Of a stretch of 64,000 nucleotides of DNA, positions 17,381-27,606 are shown piece by piece. The DNA lies in assembly GCA_937926105.1 (NCBI GenBank), contig CALANS010000141.1, positions 3,890 through 67,889 of the forward strand, given 5' to 3'. The translations under genes and the position numbers were made by a program. The notes beneath the pieces are model-generated. The model was not told the DNA's origin. It worked only from the letters and a program-made list of their open reading frames with translations, and did no database searches. Source of the stretch: an uncultured Actinomycetes bacterium (lineage in GTDB: Bacteria > Actinomycetota > Actinomycetes > Mycobacteriales > Nakamurellaceae). Position 1 is the first letter of the stretch. Each line of letters begins with the position of its first letter.

Positions 17381-19261
17381 ATGATCCGACGACGCCGCAG
17401 CACTCGTGGCGCGCCCGCGCTACGCCCGCGCCTGGCCGGGGGCGGGCTCGCAATCGCCGCGGCGGTCGTGGTGGCCGGGATTCTGTGGGGCGGCGCGTCC
17501 GCGCAGGCCGCCGACCCGGGGCACCGGGTCGCCGACCAGGACGCCACCCCGGCCGGCACCACCACCGCCGTCGTCACCGCCGCCGGCCGCACGCTGACCG
17601 TGGCGGTGTCCCCGAAGGACGGGCTGCCTCCGTCGGGTGCACAGCTCACCGTGGCGGGCACCGGCTTCGACCCCAGCCACGACCTGTGGATCGCGGTGTG
17701 TGAGGACGATGGGGTGGCGCCCGCGGCCCTGCTGCATTGCGTCGGTGGCGCCATTCCCGACGAGAACGCGAGCACCGGCTGGGGCATCGTCACCGATGCC
17801 CAGCAGTCGCCCTACGCCGGCCCGGTCACCACCAAGTGGCACAAGGACGGGTCGTTCAAGCTCACCCTGCAGCTGCCGTCGGCAATGAGCGAGGACGCGG
17901 ACTGCGTGTCCGCCTCCTGCTCGGTGTACACCCGCAGCTCAGACGACTCCGACCGCAGTGAGGATGTGCGGGTACCGGTGGGCTTCCTGACGCCGGCGAG
18001 CGCATCGGCCTCGGCGGGTTCGTCGGCCGAGGGTTCTGCATCGGAGGTCACCACCAGCTCGCCGACCAGCAGTGCCGAGCCGACCACCGAGACGATCGGC
18101 GCGGTACCGACCACCGTGTCCCCGGAGATCATGCTGCAGACGTCGGCGACGGCAGGCAGCAAGCAGACCGTGTTGTTCGCCGGGTTCACCCCCGGCGAGA
18201 AGGTCGACGTCACCCTGTACTCCACCGCCGTGAAGCTGCCGACGGCCACCGCAGATCCCACCGGCAACGTGCGGATCACCTTCACCGTGCCGAAGAATCT
18301 GGAGGCGGGCGAGCACGTGCTGCAGGCCATCGGTCGGGAGTCCCGGCGGGTGGGTATTGCGCGGTTCACGGTGGGCGCCGCGCCCACCGGCACCGTGAGC
18401 GCCTCGGCGTCCGAGACCAGCGCGGCCGCCAGCTCGGTGACCGAGTCGGCGGCGGTGTCGGCATCACAGGGAGCGCTCGAGTCGCCGGCACCGAGCTCGG
18501 CCGGCTCCCAGGTCGTGTCGTCGGCGCCGCCGAGTACCGCGGTCGCATCGCCGTCGGTGACGGAGTCCGCGGCGACGGCCAGCAGTTCGGTGGCGGCCGC
18601 AGCCGGCGACGGCGACGGGAACCGCCTGCTGTGGCTGTGGATCGTGCTGGTCGTGTTGATCGTGGTCGGCGGGGCCGCGGGCATCGTCGCGATGGTGCGC
18701 CACCGGCGCGACGTCGAGGACGAACCGCCCCTGACCGCGGTGAGCACGGCACCGGTGCCCGGGTGGTCCGGGGGCGGTGATACCCCACCCGATCCGACCG
18801 TCGCCGGGCCCACCGTCGCCGGGCCGACCCCGGGGTCCGTCGACCCCGGCGGGTACGGGCTGCTGTCCGGCCGCGGACACCCGGACGGCCCGGTGCTGTA
18901 TTCCGGCGGCGACTGGCCGGATCGGCCGACCAGTGTGATCGGCGACCAGCCGGAGCAGACCGGTGCCCTCGACGCGCCCACGCAACAGTGGCAACCGGGG
19001 TTCGCGTCGCCGGCGTCTCCCGGCACGCCCCCGTCACCGACTCAGCCGACCGCGCCCTCCGCGGAGCAGACGTCGCCGGCGGGGGGCGACGCGACGGGCG
19101 ATACGGGACCCGGCACGCAGCAATGGCGGCCCGACTTCGCCGCGCAGGAACCGACTGTCGGCGACACCGGGCAGCAGCCACCGACCGACGAGCAGCCGGG
19201 CTCCGACCACCCGGACGGGCCCGACGACGCCGGTTCGGGCGGCCGGCATCGGTCCGGCTGA
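17381..19261 (+). CDS. Secreted, Ser-rich, C-terminally membrane-anchored surface protein
   Basis: 626 aa from ATG 17381, which has GGGAGG 8 nt upstream. The frame opens at 17324, but that would bury the signal peptide. Signal peptide is about 1-43 (cut after AQA). A neocarzinostatin/Ig-like domain follows (VAGTGFDPSHDLWIAVCED, HCVGG; four Cys as likely disulfides). A Ser/Thr linker comes next, then a second Ig-like domain (TVLFAGFTPGEKVDVTLYST, VPKNLEAGEHVLQAIG), then another long Ser/Ala linker. A single helix near residues 420-442 and an Arg-rich stop leave a cytosolic Pro/Gln tail containing two TQQW-PxF repeats. It is probably a cell-envelope display protein. Function unknown. It sits where M. 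tuberculosis has the Gly/Pro-rich Rv1097c. Confidence 0.8.
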   Translation: MIRRRRSTRGAPALRPRLAGGGLAIAAAVVVAGILWGGASAQAADPGHRVADQDATPAGTTTAVVTAAGRTLTVAVSPKDGLPPSGAQLTVAGTGFDPSHDLWIAVCEDDGVAPAALLHCVGGAIPDENASTGWGIVTDAQQSPYAGPVTTKWHKDGSFKLTLQLPSAMSEDADCVSASCSVYTRSSDDSDRSEDVRVPVGFLTPASASASAGSSAEGSASEVTTSSPTSSAEPTTETIGAVPTTVSPEIMLQTSATAGSKQTVLFAGFTPGEKVDVTLYSTAVKLPTATADPTGNVRITFTVPKNLEAGEHVLQAIGRESRRVGIARFTVGAAPTGTVSASASETSAAASSVTESAAVSASQGALESPAPSSAGSQVVSSAPPSTAVASPSVTESAATASSSVAAAAGDGDGNRLLWLWIVLVVLIVVGGAAGIVAMVRHRRDVEDEPPLTAVSTAPVPGWSGGGDTPPDPTVAGPTVAGPTPGSVDPGGYGLLSGRGHPDGPVLYSGGDWPDRPTSVIGDQPEQTGALDAPTQQWQPGFASPASPGTPPSPTQPTAPSAEQTSPAGGDATGDTGPGTQQWRPDFAAQEPTVGDTGQQPPTDEQPGSDHPDGPDDAGSGGRHRSG

Positions 19262-19300
19262 CGATGCGCGACCGGCCCGTCGGTCGGCAGGTGACCCGTG

Positions 19301-20722
19301 CTACGGGTGCGTCATGGACAGCACGTCCAGCGTGGCATCCAGCTGCTCGGCGGTGAGCGTGCCCTGCTCGACGTGGCCGCGCTCCAGCACCACGGCCTTG
19401 ATCGTCTTGCTCTCCTTGAGCGCCTGCTTGGCGATCGAGGCGGCCTCCTCGTAGCCGAGGTACCGGTTGAGGGGGGTGACGATGGACGGGCTGGACTCGG
19501 CAAACTCCCGGCAGCGCGCCACGTCCGCCTCGATGCCGTCGATGCACCGGTCGGCCAGCACGCGGGTGGAGTTGGCCAGCAGCCGGATCGACTCCAGCAG
19601 GTTACGGGCGATCACCGGCAGCATCACATTGAGTTCGAAGTTGCCCTGGGAGCCGGCGAACGCGACGGTGGCGTCGTTGCCGATCACCTGCGCGGCGACC
19701 ATCACGGTGGCCTCCGGCAGCACCGGGTTGACCTTGCCCGGCATGATCGATGAGCCCGGCTGCAGATCCGGCAGGTGGATCTCGGCCAGGCCGGCGCGAG
19801 GACCGGAACCCATCCAGCGGATGTCGTTGCAGATCTTGGTCAGCGACACGGCGATGGTCCGCAGTTGGCCGGAGGTCTCCACCAGCCCATCCCGGGCGCC
19901 CTGCGCCTCGAAGTGGTTGCGTGCCTCGGTGAATGGCAGGCCGGTGGTGCTGGCAAGCTCAGCGATCACCGCGGCCGCGAACCCGGGCGGCGTGTTGATG
20001 CCGGTGCCCACCGCGGTGCCGCCCAACGGCAGCTCGGCCAGCCGGGGGAGCGAGGCGTTCAGGCGCTCGATGCCGTAGCGCACCTGCGCGGCGTAACCGC
20101 CGAACTCCTGCCCGAGGGTGACGGGGGTGGCGTCCATCAGGTGCGTCCGGCCGGACTTGACCACCGTCGCCCACTCGCTCGCCTTGGCCTCCAGTGCCGT
20201 GGCCAGATGGTCCAGCGCCGGGATCAGCTCACGGGTGACGGCCTCGGTGGCGGCCACGTGGATGGAGGTGGGAAACACATCGTTGGACGACTGCGAGGCG
20301 TTCACGTGGTCGTTGGGGTGCACCTTGCTGCCCAGCGCCTCGGTGGCCAGGCTCGCCACCACCTCGTTGGTGTTCATGTTGGAGCTGGTGCCCGACCCGG
20401 TCTGGAAGACGTCGATCGGGAAGTCGCCGTCGAAGTCGCCGGCGGCCACCCGGTCGGCCGAGGCCACGATGGCGGAAGCAATCCCCGAGTCCAGGACCCC
20501 GAGCTGGGCGTTGACCTTCGCCGCGGCGGACTTGATCAGCGCCAGCGCGCGGATCTGTGAGCGCTCCAGGCCGCGGTGCGAGATCGGGAAGTTCTCCACC
20601 GCCCGCTGGGTCTGTGCCTGGTATTTGGCGGCGGCGGGAACCCGCACCTCGCCCATGGTGTCGTGCTCGATGCGGTATCCGGCGGTGCCGGTCTGGTCTG
20701 CGGAGGTGGGTTGCTCTGCCAT
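19301..20722 (-). CDS. fumC: Class II fumarate hydratase
   Basis: 473 aa from ATG 20722 ([12 protein letters not shown]). The frame is open to 20935 without family similarity. It interconverts fumarate and L-malate in the TCA cycle as a cytosolic homotetramer. Motifs include [41 protein letters not shown] and the superfamily signature [11 protein letters not shown] with the catalytic Ser loop. Length is standard. In M. tuberculosis fum is followed by glpX. Here glpX is absent and a sulfate importer occupies the gap before DUF4245. Two small hairpins (19270-19285 and 19294-19308) overlap its stop and could terminate transcription against the convergent surface-protein gene. Confidence 0.97.
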   Translation of the reverse strand: MAEQPTSADQTGTAGYRIEHDTMGEVRVPAAAKYQAQTQRAVENFPISHRGLERSQIRALALIKSAAAKVNAQLGVLDSGIASAIVASADRVAAGDFDGDFPIDVFQTGSGTSSNMNTNEVVASLATEALGSKVHPNDHVNASQSSNDVFPTSIHVAATEAVTRELIPALDHLATALEAKASEWATVVKSGRTHLMDATPVTLGQEFGGYAAQVRYGIERLNASLPRLAELPLGGTAVGTGINTPPGFAAAVIAELASTTGLPFTEARNHFEAQGARDGLVETSGQLRTIAVSLTKICNDIRWMGSGPRAGLAEIHLPDLQPGSSIMPGKVNPVLPEATVMVAAQVIGNDATVAFAGSQGNFELNVMLPVIARNLLESIRLLANSTRVLADRCIDGIEADVARCREFAESSPSIVTPLNRYLGYEEAASIAKQALKESKTIKAVVLERGHVEQGTLTAEQLDATLDVLSMTHP

Positions 20723-21056
20723 ACCGATCACCGTATCGGCAGGTAGAACGGGGGCCAATCGGAGGTCCGTCACACCTCGGTGGCGGGCTTTCGCGGAGAG
20801 GTGCCCGCGGGTTGCTTCGCAAGGGACTCGCCGGGCGTAGCAGCCGGGGTAGTGCGACGATTCGGACATGTGAGTCCATGGCACTGGACGGGCGAGTTCC
20901 AGTCCTAGCCGGAAGGGCCCAGCCAGCCTCGGCACGTGTGCCGTTCTCGACCTGACCGGTGCGCCCCCGGCACCACATCGAGGGTGCCGACGGCACTACC
21001 TTGAGGCGTATAGTCTACTAAGTCGATAGGAATAGAACCTGCCGAAGGGTGGACGG
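20723..21056. promoter_or_regulatory. Divergent fumC / sulfate-operon intergenic region with CymR-like box
   Basis: A 334-bp gap with no gene. At 21015-21033 it contains CTACTAAGTCGATAGGAAT, whose GATAGGAAT half resembles the CymR/Rrf2 boxes that control sulfur genes in other bacteria. A TTGAGG hexamer at 21001-21006 and GATAGG at 21025-21030, 18 bp apart, could be -35/-10 elements, so a bound repressor would cover the -10. The fumC promoter must lie in the left part, but I see no clear match there. Confidence 0.5.
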
Positions 21057-22067
21057 ATGAGAACCATGACGGGACGGATCCGGCTGGTTCCGTCGCTGCT
21101 GGCGGTGGCGCTGGTGGGCATCGCGGGATGTTCGACCGCGGCGCAACAGGCAACCGAGAAGGTTGCGATCGTGGCCTACTCGGTGCCCAAACCCGCCTAC
21201 GACGACCTGCAGGCCGCCTTCCAGCAGACCCCGGAAGGCAAGGGCGTGCAGTTCTCCGCGTCCTACGGGCCCAGCGGCACCCAGAGCAAGGCAGTCATCA
21301 GCGGCCAACCCGCCGACTATGTCGCCTTTTCCCTGCAACCGGATATGACGCGCTTGGTCCCCGGAGAGGTGGCCGAGGACTGGAACGCCGGGCCCACCAA
21401 GGGCATGGTGTCCGACTCCGTGGTGGTGATCGTGGTGCGCAAGGGCAACCCCAAGCACATCACCGGCTGGGATGATCTGATCAAGCCCGGTGTGCAGATC
21501 GTGACTCCCGACCCGGCGTCCTCCGGATCGGCCAAGTGGAACATCCTGGCCGCCTACACCCAGGTGACGGCCGGCGGGGGCAGCGAGGCAGACGCCCAGA
21601 AGTACCTGACCGAGTTCTACCGGCATGTGGTCAGCAAGCCGTCCAGTGGCGCCAACGCCACGGTGACATTCGAATCCGGCACCGGGGATGCGTTGATCTC
21701 CTACGAAAATGAGGCAATCGCGGCCAGGCAGAAGGGTGTTGGCATCGACTATGTGGTGCCGGACCGAACCTTCCTGATCGAGAACCCGGCTGCGGTGACG
21801 ACCAGCGCATCCCAGTCGGCCAAGAACTTCCTGACCTTCGCACTCAGCGACGCCGGTCAGAAGGTCTTTGCCGCCAACGGGTATCGCCCCGTGGTCAAGG
21901 GCGTCGACCCCGGCACGGTGCGGGGCGTCAACGACCCGGCAGACCCGTTCCCCACAGTGGACAAGCTGACCACCATCGCCGATCTCGGCGGCTGGCCGGC
22001 AGTGGACGAGAAGTTCTTCACCTCCGGCACCGGCATCGTCAGCCAGGCGGAGCAGGCGGCCGGGTGA
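21057..22067 (+). CDS. subI: Sulfate/thiosulfate ABC transporter substrate-binding lipoprotein
   Basis: 336 aa from ATG 21057 (ATG 21066 possible). Signal peptide with lipobox GIAGC puts the lipidated Cys at 25. The mature part is a periplasmic-binding fold of the sulfate family: VAIVAYSVPKPAYDDLQAAF, SYGPSGTQSKAVISGQPADYVAF, VSDSVVVIVVRKGNPK, TPDPASSGSAKWN and the late YRPV. It delivers sulfate to the CysTWA importer encoded by the next three overlapping genes. It begins 24 nt after the CymR-like box and its stop overlaps the next start. Confidence 0.93.
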   Translation: MRTMTGRIRLVPSLLAVALVGIAGCSTAAQQATEKVAIVAYSVPKPAYDDLQAAFQQTPEGKGVQFSASYGPSGTQSKAVISGQPADYVAFSLQPDMTRLVPGEVAEDWNAGPTKGMVSDSVVVIVVRKGNPKHITGWDDLIKPGVQIVTPDPASSGSAKWNILAAYTQVTAGGGSEADAQKYLTEFYRHVVSKPSSGANATVTFESGTGDALISYENEAIAARQKGVGIDYVVPDRTFLIENPAAVTTSASQSAKNFLTFALSDAGQKVFAANGYRPVVKGVDPGTVRGVNDPADPFPTVDKLTTIADLGGWPAVDEKFFTSGTGIVSQAEQAAG

Positions 22068-22918
22068 GCGTCGCCGTCCTGGCCGGACGTCGCAACACGG
22101 CCCCCCGGCGGCGCGCAGCGGCCGACCGTACCGGCGAGCCGGTCGGCGCGGTCGCTGGGCTGGGCCTGGGCGTCGCGGTCCTGTGGTTCGGGCTGCTGGT
22201 GCTGCTGCCGCTGGCCGCCGTGGTGGCCACCGGGCTGTCCGGCGGCTGGGCGGGTTTCCTGGATGCCGTCACATCCCGCGCAGCCATCGAGTCGCTGCGG
22301 TTCACGGTGATCTGCGTGGTGATCGTCACCGTCGTCAACGCCGTGATGGGCACCGCGATCGCCTACCTGCTGGCGCGCGATAATTTCCGCGGTCGGCGGG
22401 TGCTGGATGTGGTGATCGACATCCCGTTCGCGTTGCCGACCATCGTTGCCGGCGTGGTGATGCTGACGCTGTATGGCCCGTCCGGCCCGCTGGGGCTCAA
22501 CCTGCTCGGCACCACCGCCGGTGTCGTGTTGGCCCTGCTCTTCGTCACCTTGCCGTTCGTGGTGCGCTCCGTCCAGCCGGTGCTGCAGGCCCTGGATCGG
22601 GATGCCGAGCAGGCGGCCGCATCGCTGGGTGCGACACCGTGGGTGACGTTCCGCCGGGTCGTGTTGCCGGTGCTGCTGCCGGCCATCGGCTCGGGTAGCG
22701 CGTTGACCTTTGCCCGGGGAATGGGGGAGTACGGCTCGGTGCTGCTGATCGCCGGAGGCCTGGACAACACCAGGGTGTCGTCGATGTACGTCTTCCAGCA
22801 GGTGCAAAACTTTGACTATCCCGCGGCCGCGGCCGTCGCGACGGTGCTGCTGACCGTCAGCGTTGTCGTCATCTCGCTGCTCCAGCTGGTGCACCGGTGG
22901 GGCTCCCGGCATGGCTGA
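22064..22918 (+). CDS. cysT: Sulfate ABC transporter permease CysT
   Basis: 284 aa. The GTG start overlaps the subI stop as GTGA. Six predicted helices begin after an Arg-rich N-terminus. The permease coupling loop EQAAASLGATPWVTFRRVVLPVLLPA (EAA motif) is near residues 182-210. It forms the membrane channel with CysW. The tight coding overlaps show one translationally coupled operon. Standard length and no oddities. Confidence 0.93.
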   Translation: MSVAVLAGRRNTAPRRRAAADRTGEPVGAVAGLGLGVAVLWFGLLVLLPLAAVVATGLSGGWAGFLDAVTSRAAIESLRFTVICVVIVTVVNAVMGTAIAYLLARDNFRGRRVLDVVIDIPFALPTIVAGVVMLTLYGPSGPLGLNLLGTTAGVVLALLFVTLPFVVRSVQPVLQALDRDAEQAAASLGATPWVTFRRVVLPVLLPAIGSGSALTFARGMGEYGSVLLIAGGLDNTRVSSMYVFQQVQNFDYPAAAAVATVLLTVSVVVISLLQLVHRWGSRHG

Positions 22919-23720
22919 CGTCGCCGTGCACCAAACGCTGCGAGGCGTAGCGATCGGATATGTAGCAGCGCTGGTGATCGTGCCGGTGGCGATGGTGGCA
23001 TGGCGCACTGTGCAGGCGGGCGCCGACACGTTCTGGCAGGCGATCTCCTCGGCACAGGCGGTTGCGGCGTTTCGACTGACGGCCATCGTCGCCGGATCCG
23101 CGGTGGCCATCAACGTGATCTTCGGCGTCGGAATGGCGTTGCTGCTGGCCCGGTACCGCTTTCCCGGCCGCCGCCTGCTGGCCGTGCTGGTCGACGCTCC
23201 CGTATCCGTCTCGCCGATCGTCGTCGGGCTGGCGCTGGTGCTGGCCTACGGGCCGCGGGAGGGCTGGTTGGGGGCGCCGCTGCAGAATGCCGGCATCGAG
23301 CTGATTTACGCGACTCCCGGCATGATCGCCGCGACGGCCTTCGTGACGACGCCGTTGGTATTGCGCGAGATCGTGCCGGTGCTCGCCGCCGAGGGAATGG
23401 AATCAGACTATGCCGCGCGGGCATTGGGGGCGACTGCGACGCAACGGTTCTGGCGTATCACCTTGCCGACGGTCCGGTCTGCGCTGGCCTATGGAGTGGT
23501 GCTCAGCCTGGCTCGAGCGATCGGGGAATTCGGTGCGGTGAAAGTGGTGTCGGGCAATGTCAGCGGCGCCGGACAGACGCAGACTGCCACGCTGCTGGTC
23601 GATGAGCGGATCGAGCAACTCGAACCCGGCGGTTACCAGGTATCGCTGGTGCTGATCGCGGTCGCGGTGCTGGCCATCGTGATCGTGTCCGCGCTGCAAT
23701 CACGGCAGGAGACACCATGA
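22911..23720 (+). CDS. cysW: Sulfate ABC transporter permease CysW
   Basis: 269 aa from ATG 22911, overlapping the cysT stop by 8 nt. The frame opens further upstream, but [17 protein letters not shown] is the natural N-terminus. Six helices are predicted, with the EAA coupling loop [25 protein letters not shown] near residues 165-190 and [14 protein letters not shown] downstream, typical of CysW. It pairs with CysT. Its stop overlaps the cysA start as ATGA. Confidence 0.93.
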   Translation: MADVAVHQTLRGVAIGYVAALVIVPVAMVAWRTVQAGADTFWQAISSAQAVAAFRLTAIVAGSAVAINVIFGVGMALLLARYRFPGRRLLAVLVDAPVSVSPIVVGLALVLAYGPREGWLGAPLQNAGIELIYATPGMIAATAFVTTPLVLREIVPVLAAEGMESDYAARALGATATQRFWRITLPTVRSALAYGVVLSLARAIGEFGAVKVVSGNVSGAGQTQTATLLVDERIEQLEPGGYQVSLVLIAVAVLAIVIVSALQSRQETP

Positions 23721-24652
23721 GTATCGAGGTCAAGGCGGTGACGAAGCGGTTCGGAGACTTCGTCGCGCTGGACGGAGTGGACCTGACGGTGACGGAGGGT
23801 CAACTGACCGCGCTGCTCGGACCCAGCGGCGGCGGCAAATCCACGCTGCTGCGGATTATCGGCGGCCTGGACGAGGCCGACGAGGGAGCGGTGTTCCTGA
23901 GCGGGGACGATGTCACCGCCGTTCCGGCCCGCCGTCGGAACGTGGGGTTCGTCTTCCAGCACTACGCGGCGTTTCGACACCTGAGCGTGCGGCGCAATGT
24001 CGCGTTCGGTTTGGAGATCCGCAAGCTGCCCAAGGCCGAGATCCGCCGCCGGGTCGACGAACTGCTGGCGCTGGTGCACCTGAGCCAGTTCGCCGACCGG
24101 TTGCCAGCGCAGTTGTCCGGTGGTCAGCGACAGCGGATGGCCCTGGCCCGAGCGCTGGCCGTTCGGCCGCGAGTGCTGCTGCTGGACGAGCCGTTCGGCG
24201 CGCTGGATGCGGCCGTGCGGCGGGAACTGCGGCAGTGGCTGCGCAGGCTGCACGACGAGGTGGGGGTAACGACGCTGCTGGTGACGCACGATCAGGAGGA
24301 GGCGCTCGAGGCAGCGGACGAGATCGTCATCATCAACCATGGACGTGTCGAGCAGTCCGGCAGCCCGCAGCAGGTGTACGACCGGCCCGCCAACGACTTC
24401 GTGATGGGATTCCTCGGCCCCGTCACCCGGCTGGGCGGCGAGTTGGTCCGACCGCACGACATCCAGGTGCATCGGCGTGCCGTGGATGGCTCCCTCCCCG
24501 CGCAGGTGCTGCGCCTGGACCGGTTGGGCTTCGAGTTTCGGGTACACGTGCAGGCTGGTGACGACCGGGCCTGGGTGCAGCTGGCGCCCCGTGAGGTGCA
24601 TGCACTGGGCCTACAGCCGGGCGAGGAGGTGTGGCTCCGGCACGAGAGGTGA
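23717..24652 (+). CDS. cysA: Sulfate ABC transporter ATP-binding protein
   Basis: 311 aa. Walker [12 protein letters not shown] (about 36-46), Q-loop [12 protein letters not shown], signature [15 protein letters not shown], Walker [14 protein letters not shown] and switch His in [16 protein letters not shown]-like regulatory tail (about 235-311) follows and is shorter than in many 340-360-aa CysA proteins. It energises sulfate uptake through CysTW. It is the last of the four coupled transporter genes. Confidence 0.93.
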   Translation: MSIEVKAVTKRFGDFVALDGVDLTVTEGQLTALLGPSGGGKSTLLRIIGGLDEADEGAVFLSGDDVTAVPARRRNVGFVFQHYAAFRHLSVRRNVAFGLEIRKLPKAEIRRRVDELLALVHLSQFADRLPAQLSGGQRQRMALARALAVRPRVLLLDEPFGALDAAVRRELRQWLRRLHDEVGVTTLLVTHDQEEALEAADEIVIINHGRVEQSGSPQQVYDRPANDFVMGFLGPVTRLGGELVRPHDIQVHRRAVDGSLPAQVLRLDRLGFEFRVHVQAGDDRAWVQLAPREVHALGLQPGEEVWLRHER

Positions 24653-24736
24653 CGGACGCGCTGGTCGGAGCAGGCGGGCCCGGCCCGCGGATATGACCAA
24701 GCACGGACGGGGCGGCCCGGATGAGACAATGCGCCG

Positions 24737-25192
24737 GTGCAGATATCGGCCAGGGCGGACTATGCGGTGCGAGCCCTGCTCTGTATGGCGGCGCACGAAC
24801 CCAATCTGGTAACCGCCGAGACCATCGTGGCTGAGCAGGGTCTGCCGCGGAAGTTCATCGAGTCCATCCTCGGCCAATTGCGCCGGGCCGGGCTGGTTCG
24901 AGCGCAACGCGGCGCCTCGGGCGGATACCTCCTGACCACGCCGGCGCGCGAGATCACCATCGGGGCGATTCTGCGCGCGGTGGACGGCCCCCTCGCCGAG
25001 GTGCGCGGCCTGCGACCACACGAGACCACCTATGGCGGTGCCGCCGAGCACCTGCCGGAGGTGTGGGTGGCTACCAGGGCGAGCTTGCGGCAGGTGCTGG
25101 ATGAGACGACCCTGGCGCAGGTGTTGAGCGGGAAGCTGCCGCGCCAGGTCGCCAAGCTGAACCAAGCGCCGGACGCCTGGCTGCCGCGCTGA
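24737..25192 (+). CDS. Rrf2-family regulator, CymR-like
   Basis: 151 aa from GTG 24737. The winged-helix N-terminus (MQISARADYAVRALLCMAA, LPRKFIESILGQLRRAGLVRAQRGASGGYLL) is characteristic of Rrf2 proteins. The three clustered Cys that hold an Fe-S cluster in IscR/NsrR are absent; the only Cys is at residue 17. This makes a metabolite- or partner-sensing sulfur regulator like CymR more likely. It lies 84 bp after cysA on the same strand, so it probably controls the sulfate importer through the box at 21015-21033. An Rrf2 protein of this kind (Rv1287) occurs in M. tuberculosis. Control of the operon is inferred from adjacency. Confidence 0.88.
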   Translation: MQISARADYAVRALLCMAAHEPNLVTAETIVAEQGLPRKFIESILGQLRRAGLVRAQRGASGGYLLTTPAREITIGAILRAVDGPLAEVRGLRPHETTYGGAAEHLPEVWVATRASLRQVLDETTLAQVLSGKLPRQVAKLNQAPDAWLPR

Positions 25193-25275
25193 CTTCGGGG
25201 CTTCGGGGCTGCGGGGCGACTGTCTCCTGGTCGGCCCAGTCGTCGCCATGGCGCCGGGCATGCCACCATGGTTCC

Positions 25276-25833
25276 GTGGCGGACAGACGCAAGCTGGGCA
25301 CCAAGGACATGGTGATGACCATGGCCGTGGTGCTCGTCGTGGTGGCGTTCATCGCGCTGTATGGCAGCCGGGTGATTTTCGCGCCGGGCGCGCAACCGGT
25401 GACGGGCGACGTGCCCACCGCCGATGTCGTGGGCGGTTTCACCCACGCCCAGCAGTCCATGTCCTTCCCGGTGACGGTGCCGACCGGCATCCCGAAGTCC
25501 TGGCACCCCAATTCGTTCACCGTCAGCACTCCGACGGTGGACGGCAGCGTCACGTTGCCGACCGTGCGAGGTGGCTGGGTCACCCCGGCCGGCGCATTCG
25601 TCACCCTCATCGAATCATCCGGTGACGAGGGTCAATTGTTGCAGGCCGAGATCGGGTCGGTAGGCGCCAGCGACGCGACCACCAGTGCCGGCGGCGCCAC
25701 CTGGACGGTGACCAGCGGACGACGCAGCGAGGTCGCGTGGATCCGCAGCTCCGGTGGGGTCACGCTGTTGATCACCGGCAACGCGCCCGAGCAGGACTTC
25801 GTCACGGTCGCCGAATCCGTCTCCGGCACCTGA
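25276..25833 (+). CDS. DUF4245 membrane-anchored protein (Rv1100-like)
   Basis: 185 aa from GTG 25276. One N-terminal helix (about residues 13-32) anchors an extracytoplasmic domain of mixed strands (FPVTVPTGIPKSWHPNSFTV, GGWVTPAGAFVTLIES). The protein matches the actinobacterial DUF4245 family, which has no known function. Its position between fumC and the exonuclease VII genes agrees with Rv1100. Confidence 0.85.
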   Translation: MADRRKLGTKDMVMTMAVVLVVVAFIALYGSRVIFAPGAQPVTGDVPTADVVGGFTHAQQSMSFPVTVPTGIPKSWHPNSFTVSTPTVDGSVTLPTVRGGWVTPAGAFVTLIESSGDEGQLLQAEIGSVGASDATTSAGGATWTVTSGRRSEVAWIRSSGGVTLLITGNAPEQDFVTVAESVSGT

Positions 25834-25979
25834 CGTTCGACCCGGTCGGATGCTCCCGTGTGATCTGATCGCGACGGGGGGCATCGACCACAGGCTCGGG
25901 TGCAGGCGGAGCTCCTCGCCCGTAGGCCGTGCCGAAGGCCTGGCCCGCACGGTCGCTGCCCCTGCTGTGCCGAGGCGCC

Positions 25980-26294
25980 TCAGCTCTCGTCGGGCTCGTC
26001 CTGGTTCTCGTCGTCTTCGTCACCGGGCCTTTCGGCGCGAGCCAGGGCGTCGTCGACCCGGGCCCGGGCACCGGCCAGGAACTTCTCGCATGCAGCGGCG
26101 AGCGCCTGGCCCCGTTCCCACAGGGTCAGCGATTCGTCGAGGGTGAGCCCGCCCTCCTCCAGGGTGGCCACCACGGACGCGAGCTCGTCGCGTGCCTGCT
26201 CGTAGCTGGTCGGCAGCGGCGCCGGCTCCGCGCCGGCCGCCCGCTCACCGTCACCGTTCGGTCGTGCGGGCCGTCGTGCCTTGTTGGCCGTCAT
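25980..26294 (-). CDS. xseB: Exodeoxyribonuclease VII small subunit
   Basis: 104 aa from ATG 26294. The core [44 protein letters not shown] is the paired-helix domain of XseB, with an acidic C-terminal tail. It binds XseA to form the single-strand-specific exonuclease that trims DNA to oligonucleotides. It begins 34 nt after the xseA stop in the same operon. Confidence 0.95.
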   Translation of the reverse strand: MTANKARRPARPNGDGERAAGAEPAPLPTSYEQARDELASVVATLEEGGLTLDESLTLWERGQALAAACEKFLAGARARVDDALARAERPGDEDDENQDEPDES

Positions 26295-26328
26295 GGCCAC
26301 ACCGCCTTCCCCGCCGAGCCCACCGGCA

Positions 26329-27606
26329 TCATCTCGCACGGTCCGCCGTCACCGCCTGGGACGCCGTCACCGGATCGGGGCCCTCCGATCTCGCCAGCAG
26401 CGCCCCGTCATGCAGCCGGATTCGCAACTCCGAACCCGCCGGGGCGTCCGCCACCTCGCGGAGCACCGTCCCGCCGGACTGGACCACCGCATAACCCCTG
26501 GCCAGCGTCGCGGCCGGGCCCAGCACGGCCAGCTGCGCGGACCGGCGCCGCAACTCGGCCTGGCCGGTGTCGATGACGCTCGTCACCACCGACAGTCCCC
26601 GCCCGGCCAGCCGGTCGATCTGCTCGGCGCGCCGGTCCAGCGGCCCCGTCGGATCGGCCAGCACGGCCGCCGACGTCAGCCGCGCCAGCCGGGCCGCCTC
26701 GGTCTGCACCCAGCCGATCAGTGCGCGGCGCGCCCGGTGCCGGCACAGCTCCAGATGCCGCAACTCGGCGGCGGCGTCCGGCACCACCCGCTTACCGGCA
26801 TCGGTCGGGGTTGAGCAGCGCACGTCGGCGACGTCGTCCACGATCGGGTGGTCGGGTTCGTGGCCGATCGCGGCGACCACCGGCGTCCGGCACGCCGACA
26901 CCGCCCGGCACAGCGTTTCGTCCGAGAACGGCAGCAGATCCTCCACGCTGCCGCCGCCGCGGGCCAGGATGATCACGTCCACCTCGGGGTCCGCGTCCAG
27001 CTGGCGCAGTGCCTCGATCACCGCGGGCACCGCCGTGGGCCCCTGCACGACGGTGTTGTTCACCCGGACGCGCACCGCCGGCCAGCGGGCCCGGGCATTG
27101 GACAGCACATCGGACTCGGCCGCGCTCGCCCGACCCGTGACGAGACCGACGACGCGTGGCAGGAACGGCAGCGGCTTCTTGCGCTCCGGGGCCGTCAGAC
27201 CCTCCGCGGCCAGCAATTGCCGTAGCCGCTCGAGCCGGGCCAGCAGCTCGCCGATCCCCACCGGGTGCACCTGGTCGACCCGGAACGAGAGCGTGCCACG
27301 GGCCGCGTAGAAGTCGAACCGGCCGTGCACCACCACCCGATCGCCCTCTCGGGGTGGCCGAGCCAACCCCTGCAGTGTCGCACGCGGGGTGCTGACCTGC
27401 AGTGACACGTCCGCAGAGGGGTCTCGCAGGGTCAGGAACACCACCGCCGACCCGGGCCGGGCGGACAGCTGGGCGATCTGCCCCTCGACCCACACCTGCG
27501 GTGCGCGGGCGATGTAGGCCATCATCTTGCGGGTCAGGGTCCGGACCGGCCAGGGAGCGTCCCGGCTGGTGTCCGCCGCGGTGACCGGTAATGGTGACTC
27601 GGTCAC
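26329..27606 (-). CDS. xseA: Exodeoxyribonuclease VII large subunit
   Basis: 425 aa from GTG 27606, whose GTGA overlaps the stop of the upstream lipid-droplet gene. Frame-open sequence to 28023 is antisense-like and not family-like. The N-terminal OB fold ([30 protein letters not shown]) is followed by the catalytic domain with [37 protein letters not shown] and [18 protein letters not shown], then a coiled-coil region. With XseB it degrades single-stranded DNA from both ends in repair. It matches Rv1108c. Confidence 0.95.
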   Translation of the reverse strand: MTESPLPVTAADTSRDAPWPVRTLTRKMMAYIARAPQVWVEGQIAQLSARPGSAVVFLTLRDPSADVSLQVSTPRATLQGLARPPREGDRVVVHGRFDFYAARGTLSFRVDQVHPVGIGELLARLERLRQLLAAEGLTAPERKKPLPFLPRVVGLVTGRASAAESDVLSNARARWPAVRVRVNNTVVQGPTAVPAVIEALRQLDADPEVDVIILARGGGSVEDLLPFSDETLCRAVSACRTPVVAAIGHEPDHPIVDDVADVRCSTPTDAGKRVVPDAAAELRHLELCRHRARRALIGWVQTEAARLARLTSAAVLADPTGPLDRRAEQIDRLAGRGLSVVTSVIDTGQAELRRRSAQLAVLGPAATLARGYAVVQSGGTVLREVADAPAGSELRIRLHDGALLARSEGPDPVTASQAVTADRAR

